Source: Cryptomeria japonica (lineage: Eukaryota; Streptophyta; Pinopsida; Cupressales; Cupressaceae). Taken from it: DNA of 60,000 nucleotides. The translations under genes were made by a program, and so were the position numbers. Below the pieces are notes generated by a model. It saw only the letters and a program-made list of their open reading frames with translations, was not told where the DNA came from and made no database searches. Numbering within the stretch: position 1 is the first letter of the stretch; the number at the start of each line of letters is the position of its first letter. Positions 54,552 through 60,000 of the stretch are shown here, piece by piece. The stretch is from NCBI RefSeq assembly GCF_030272615.1, contig NC_081413.1, forward strand, positions 162,192,849 through 162,252,848, given 5' to 3'.

Positions 54552-56402
54552 TCAAACTACATATGTCTCTGTCATAAGGAGCACATGCCTCTGTCACTGG
54601 GTGCTCCCTCTATCCTCCTCATCCCTGCCATGCCTCACGAATGATGTCCCTCCTATCCCTAGTCCTGGCTGTGGTGGTCTCATAGGTCCACTCACCCCCA
54701 TGCTGCTCACTGACCTCCGAGAGCGTGCCCTGCTCTCTATCCTCGATCATGCATGATATGATGTTGCTCTCTGCTCTAGTGGAATTGCACTCTCATATAG
54801 TGTCCTCCAATGGCGTATCTCCTCTCTGGTCTCTACCAACATATGTGCCATCTCTCGTGCACTGGCATCCCTAATCGACCCAATATACTCGGTGACTCTC
54901 TATTCTTCTCACTGTGCCTGGGCTATTGTTGTATCTCGAGCCACTATAAGTCTGGCTATCTCTACTCTAAACTGATCCTACTTTGTCCTCAAGATAGAAT
55001 TCTGTCTCTCTAATGTCACAATATGATCATGCTGACTCGCTATGGTAGCCCTGCACATCTCCATCTCCTCTATCCTAGCTGTCTTTGGCTCTATGGGTAT
55101 ATCCTGCAATGACTCCTGATCAGTTGAATCTGGCTCATAATCATCATCCCCCTCATCCTCATCACCATCCTCATCCTCCTCGTCCTCATCATCTCCCTCC
55201 TCCTCTCCTGCGAGTGGGAAGTCCTCCTATCTCCTTGGTACTGAAATATTAGGATCTGTCAATGGCACTAGCCGTCGTCGTGCAAACCATCTCTCATACT
55301 CCTCTGTCATCCTAGCATCCACCACATCTGATCTCCAATCCCACTATCTTTTTTGTAGCTATGAGAAATCTATATATGCTATGTGTGGCTGAATCATCCT
55401 CCCCCACTGACTCGTCTCTCTGTGCGATCGAGCAAAGTGTGTAGTCCCTCTAGGTACATCCTGCCACTCTCCAAACTGTCATCTGACTCTCTCTGGTAGG
55501 TACATTTCAATCACTCTCTGGTGATTCACTGGTCACCCAATCAGGTATCTCTCCTGTCTACAATACGGTAGCTCATCACTATCATCTGACCATCCAGGGC
55601 AATCAAGATATGGCCTCCATGTGAACTCTCTTAGTCTATCTAGCTCATGTCGCCAATACAATATGTATCCAAAAGGACTCTATCTCAGTGCTCCCCCATA
55701 GCAGTACACATATGGTCGGTGTGGTAATACCTAGCTCTCTGCAATTAGTCGACATATGGCTATGTGCTCAAATGCCCATACCTATAACAGTGTGACTCCA
55801 CAACTCAATGTCTGCACCCCCTGATATGCTATCTGATGCAACTAAAAATATAGCATAGCCAACACACATGGTCCCCATGTGTACACCATCCCCTCTGTCA
55901 CCATCCACTCTAGCACTCTTCCCCATCCAATAGGGAAACCATGTCCTTGTCTGTCCCCTGCTAATAGGCATGCTATCACCACTACTATCACCACATATCG
56001 TCGATCGTACTCTAATGCCATGGTCTCCCAACCAATCTCCCTCTCTACAATATCCAAATCATCTACGTCACACTCAAATAATCTACACAACACGTCTCTC
56101 CCTATCACTGGGTCATACTCTATCATCTCCCCATGAATCAGAATGTGGAGGATATGCCATACATCCTCTAGTGTCACAGTCGCCTCTCCAGTCGCCAGAT
56201 GGAATCAGGAAGTCTCTGAATGCCATCGCTCTGCCAATACGGTCAGTAGTCTTGTGTTTTCCCTAATCTCAGGCATGAATGTGATATAGTATAATCCAAG
56301 TCCTGCTAATGTATCTCTATCCATGCTCCTGAGTCTATGTCGTAACATGAAGCAGTCAGGTTGGTTCTCCCACGTGATCAATGGATACTGTCGACTCTAC
56401 AT
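54552..56402 (-). pseudogene. Antisense plant mobile domain (PMD) protein, decayed
   Basis: On the strand opposite to the element, one frame of about 617 codons can be read from ATG 56402 without a frameshift. Its N-terminal part has the PMD signature: AERWHSETS, a stop, FHLATGEATVTLEDVWHIL, then PVIGRDVLCRLF. Later come VWAFEHIA, YWRHELDRLREFTWRPYL and VIEMYLPERVR before QFGEWQDVP, all typical of PMD (aminotransferase-like, MAIN/MAIL-related) proteins. After about residue 390 follow an acidic tract (GDDEDEEDEDGDEDEGDDD) and a coiled coil. More than a dozen in-frame stops occur, each one transition from Trp, Gln or Arg codons where a residue can be guessed. Host PMD proteins act in the nucleus in silencing and gene expression; PMD copies are also known inside plant transposons. 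Confidence 0.85.
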
Positions 56403-56568
56403 CACAATTGGGGCACATTTTGTCAGTTTTTGGGTTTGCTCCTATAGGTTGCATTTCCTTGTTTCATCCACAAATCAGGGTGTTTCTAAGCTATTCTGAC
56501 CTATTCTATCCTTATCCCCCTTTTCGGGATCATTCACATGTTGTTTTTGGTCAAATTAGGGTTCTCAG

Positions 56569-56666
56569 TGCACAACTGTGTCTGTGTGCTAGGTCCTGCA
56601 CCTGTGTTGCATCAACTTGCACCTATGTACCCTACACAAGCACAGGATGTGCTCACACAGGCGCAG
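56569..56666. repeat. Second phased array near the 3' end of Gypsy-D
   Basis: GCACCTGTGT (56598) and GCACCTATGT (56619) are followed by inverted copies ACACAAGCAC (56634) and ACACAGGCGC (56655). Steps are 21 bp within each orientation. It is the same motif as at 47231-47345. Confidence 0.7.
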
Positions 56667-57195
56667 AAGTCACTTTCTTCATTCCTTGTGGGCCCCGCAA
56701 TGTCCCGCAAGCAAGTCAAATTCATAAAATTGACAATATGGGTTTTTGAGATACATACCGCTGCTCCCGCATCGTCCGGTCATCTGTAGGTGCGTACATG
56801 TTCTCTGAGGTGATCTGCCATTGGAATGTTCGCCATCTCTCTGCAAGTGTCCTTTTCTAGAGCAACAAATCCTCCTCTTTGGCTAGTGCAAATGAGCTCT
56901 TTTCACTCTCTTTGTCTCATTTATAGATCATTATCAGTGCATAGATGGTCATGCACTCTCTCCATCTTATGCTAGTCGTGGTCTTTTGTGCTTTTAATTG
57001 CTTGTCCTTCATGCATCCGATCTCCGATTGTCAGTCTGTTTGATCCTATCATCTTCTGTCATTCTTATCGATCAATTAGCCTCTTTTCTGGATGTTTCTA
57101 GCCAATTCCTCGAGGGGGCATGCATATGTCATCATTATTGTCTGGGGCATTTTCATTATTGTTCTTTGAAACAATGCTTAAAATCGCATTGTCTC

Positions 57196-57209
57196 AAAGA
57201 GGGGCAAAA
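57196..57209 (+). promoter_or_regulatory. Polypurine tract of Gypsy-D
   Basis: AAAGAGGGGCAAAA directly before the right LTR. Confidence 0.88.
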
Positions 57210-58644
57210 TGTAGACGTCTAAAAATGGTCAACGCTTGCAGAGTCATACTTTAACATTTGCGCATTGCCTTATTTTAGGGTTTTTGTGTCATATTAACAT
57301 TTCTCCTATGTTGTGCACTTGGTCTTTATCATTTGCGAGCATCAAGTCCTTCTTCTGCATTCTTCATTCGTCTCGCTTTCGAATTTGGTCTTGTCAATAA
57401 CAATCTTTAGTCATGATTTTGGTCGATCTTATCCTATCACATCAATGTGCGTGCTCATTTGTCATCATTTTGGACATCGTCAATCCTAATCGATGATAGA
57501 ATTAGGGTTTTGTCCTCTTATCAATCTTGTCATCTTGTGATTGATTTGTCATTGATCATTGTCATTTTTAATCTTGTCATCTTGCGATCGATTTGTCATC
57601 GATCGTTGTCATTTTCAATCTTGTCATTTTGCGATCGATTTGTCATCATTTGTCGTCTTTCTCAATCATGTCAATTTGGATCAATTAGTCATTGTTCCTC
57701 ATCAATTGGTGCAATCAAATCACTTATCAGCATTGGTCCTTTGTCAATCAGAATCATGATCAAATCGAATCGATATCAATTATCTTTTGTCAAGACCTAA
57801 TTGTTGTCCTTGCATTTTCTAGGGTTTCATGATTTATTCATTTAACCTTGTTTGTCATTTCTCCCTCTAGGTTAAATAATTTATTTATTTATCCTAAGTC
57901 TTCTTGTCACAATTAAATATTTATTTAAATGGCTAACTAATTCCTCCCTCTTTGTGAATTAATTAATGAATGAAAAATTATTAATTAATTTACCTAATTT
58001 TCCAATTTACTAATTTCTCCTAATTCCTAATTTTCTAATTTTCATCAATTTTCTAATTTCTTAATTTCTGATTCATCTAATTTTTCTAATTTCTCCTATT
58101 TCTCCTAATTTCATGGGAATGACATAGCAAATTTGTCATAATTTGTCATAATTGTCAATCAATCAATTTTGACATAGCAATTTGTCATAATTATCAATCA
58201 ATCAATTTCGCATAGAAAGTGTCAATTTGTCATAATTTGTCATATTTGTCATTCTTGATTTGAAATTTCCATTCGAATCAAATTCATGCTAATCTTGTCT
58301 TTTCTCCAATTTGTCTATAAATTGGATGAATTTCTTCAATCAAAAGGTCAAATCAATCACGCTTCTAGTACCCTTATGTTGTCATCTCATCAATCTTGCT
58401 TTCACATTATACTTATGCACTTGAAGGTGAGATCCACAAAACAAAGCTATTTGAAGGAGAAAGAAGGACAATGGAGCCACATGGAGGAGACATCTGCATT
58501 TGGTTTGCTTAGTTTTCATTTTGAATGTCTTGTTTTCATGTTTTCATTGAATGTAATTAGGATTGGTCATTGCAATTGAGTTTTCGTGATTGAACTAGGC
58601 TAATGTTTATCTTGCTTTGATGTCTTTCCAGATTCCTAGCTATA
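57210..58644 (+). repeat. Right (3') LTR of Gypsy-D
   Basis: It runs from TGTAGACGTC to TAGCTATA; the terminal CA has become TA. It is collinear with the left LTR over its whole length. Confidence 0.95.
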
Positions 58645-58649
58645 GAGGG
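58645..58649. other. Target-site duplication of Gypsy-D, right copy
   Basis: GAGGG, identical to 45676-45680. Confidence 0.9.
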
Positions 58650-58704
58650 TTAGCATTTTTAGACTTGTATCTAGCACTATTTTAAATTATTAACAATAAC
58701 AGTG

Positions 58705-60000
58705 ATGGGGAAAATGGGAAGCAGTAGTTCAATAGAAAGCCAAGTGAAAAAAAAATGTACCTACCAAACTAGGTAAAACACCAGGTTTCACTAATGAATA
58801 CCATGATATTTATGACCCTACTATCCATGATGAAAAGCGTATCATAGATATTAGATATGACTTGTCTAGTAAAGCGGCAGATCCAACCAGGGCAAAATTT
58901 ACTGTTTTCAACACAATGTTAAAACAAAGAACAAATAAAATCGCATCGTGGGATGCTGGATTGGGAAGCATGGTGTTACCTAAAGTATTCCCTTGCCCAA
59001 ATTTGTCATGGTCTGTGCCAAAAATTATGATGAAGATAAAAAAGCAATTGTCAATAAAAATACAAAAGAGGAAATTCTATCCATAAACATGGGAGAATTT
59101 GCTCGTTTGTTGAACCTAGGGTTTGAAGCACAAAATGCAAACTTCCACATTGACCTAAGAAAGCTGGTAGAGAATTATGAGAGTCTTGATCAAGGTCATA
59201 TAGATTCATTTATCAGAGCTCTAATAATGCATAGTACTCTGTTGGATCAGAATCATAAGCCTCCTTATGATTCTAACATTTTTTTTCCATGGGTTCGGGA
59301 TACTATTTCCTTGCTGACATTTTGCCTAGGATTGGAAAATGATACGGAAGTGGGTGCTAGCCTTCTTGAAATGATTTTTAATATCCATTATGTAACTCAA
59401 CCAATAAGATATAATTTTGTTAAGCATGTTGTTCAATCCATGCAAAAACAATTACTAATGATCAAAAAAGGTTCTTGTAAGACACTTAGGTTCGCATCCT
59501 ACTTGTGCTATCTCCTTCTATCCAAGTATTGTGCAACATTCGAGACCAACAATCTTCACATTGTGAACTATAAGATTGATGAGAAGACTCAGAATAGAAT
59601 AGAGTGTCTAATATATGAATGGACACCAAAGATAAGGGTGCATGATAACAGAAAGAACTATAACCATTTTGTAGACTTCTTTTTAGCACCAATGTATAAT
59701 GAAATTACAAGCACTCCAATGCCTATATTGCCTATGTCTTGTAGAGATTGCATTCAACTTGGAAGTAAAATACAATTGGTTGACTGGTTCTTCATGGAAT
59801 AATACATTGTGTTAAGGTTTTACAGATCAGCAGTAAAACCATACAGACTTCCAATACATGTGATAGAGAGGGTATTTGCATTGGAATATGTACGGTAGTT
59901 GGAGAGCACAGATAGGCACTTACATGGTCAGCAAAATAAGAGAATATTTCCTTCCTTGCCTTTCTCATGTGGAGGGTTCACATTTGAGAGAAAAGAATTC
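58705..60000 (+). pseudogene. Broken element-type ORF, continues past window end
   Basis: ATG 58705 (MGKMGSSSSIESQ) is followed by a frameshift in an A9 run (58747-58755). The next frame carries YDPTIHDEKRIIDIRYDLSS, RAKFTVFNTMLKQRTNK and WDAGLGSMVLPKVF. A second shift near 59000 leads to an open frame to 59802 (FVMVCAKNYDEDKKAIV, INMGEFARLLNLGFE, VVQSMQKQLLMIKKGSCKT). After one stop (59800-59802) it still reads on (VLRFYRSAVKPYRL) to the window edge with one more stop. I cannot name the family. A QKQLL..K..TLRF stretch resembles a poorly readable part of Copia-E ORF2 (near 41750-41650), so it may be the accessory ORF of a related element. Gypsy-D inserted 55 bp upstream of the ATG. Confidence 0.55.

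Larger units (their letters stand above)
45681..58644 (+). mobile_element. Gypsy-D: complete but pol-less LTR retrotransposon, 12.96 kb
   Basis: Two near-identical LTRs (1433 and 1435 bp) flank 10.1 kb, with a primer site after the left LTR, a polypurine tract before the right LTR and a GAGGG target duplication. No protease, RT, RNase H or integrase motif is visible in any frame of the interior. It holds a leader with a 20-21 bp phased motif array, a broken sense ORF of unknown family (49286-52158), a 30-33 bp tandem array and a decayed antisense PMD gene (56402-54552). It is a large retrotransposon derivative in the LARD sense. Ty3/gypsy affiliation is inferred from the LTR start, polypurine tract and primer site. 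Confidence 0.85.

Overview
The window looks like intergenic DNA from a land plant with a large, repeat-rich genome, plausibly a gymnosperm. The sequence does not prove the lineage. The reasons are one gene-like host locus in 60 kb, low GC, plant-type Ty1/copia elements with long LTRs and initiator-Met primer sites, Ty3/gypsy-type elements with 1.2-1.5 kb LTRs, and a plant mobile domain (PMD) reading frame. Almost everything else is transposable-element DNA at different stages of decay.

Layout. (1) 1-9403 is a right-hand slice through a three-level nest. Gypsy-C (minus strand, LTR 128-1366) sits inside the reverse transcriptase of Copia-B (plus strand, pol remnant 1367-2209, LTR 2565-5521). 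Copia-B sits inside Gypsy-A (minus strand, internal 5522-7945, LTR 7946-9403). The left halves lie outside the window. (2) 9404-18469 is host-like DNA. It holds an AT microsatellite beside three near-identical 274-bp tandem copies, a probable real gene on the minus strand (11742-12692, TATA box near 12900), and a tRNA-like SINE candidate near 16.7 kb. (3) 18470-23775 is Copia-F, a minus-strand element truncated at its 5' end, with decayed integrase, RT and RNase H and a 2.5 kb LTR. (4) 23776-27611 holds a GGCGA-rich degenerate array, an unidentified broken reading frame near 25 kb, and a 265-bp satellite-like repeat. (5) 27612-45326 is Copia-E: one nearly complete minus-strand element without pol (Gag with three CCHC knuckles plus a long charged 3' ORF), followed by three extra 3.4 kb tandem copies of its 3' half plus LTR. 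The junctions carry satellite-like filler, so the amplification seems to have happened here after insertion. (6) 45681-58644 is Gypsy-D, a 12.96 kb element with both LTRs and a matching 5-bp target duplication. It has no visible pol, an unfamiliar broken sense ORF, and a decayed PMD gene in antisense. (7) 58645-60000 is the start of another broken element-type ORF that runs off the window.

No set of genes here works as a pathway. The biology is that of two pol-less elements (Copia-E and Gypsy-D) that must have relied on enzymes from elsewhere. They carry non-canonical ORFs, and in the two Gypsy-type leaders that can be read there are motif arrays with a 20-21 bp period just downstream of the primer-binding site. 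Family names (Sirevirus-like, Gypsy-type, PMD) rest on motifs read by eye; no database search was run.
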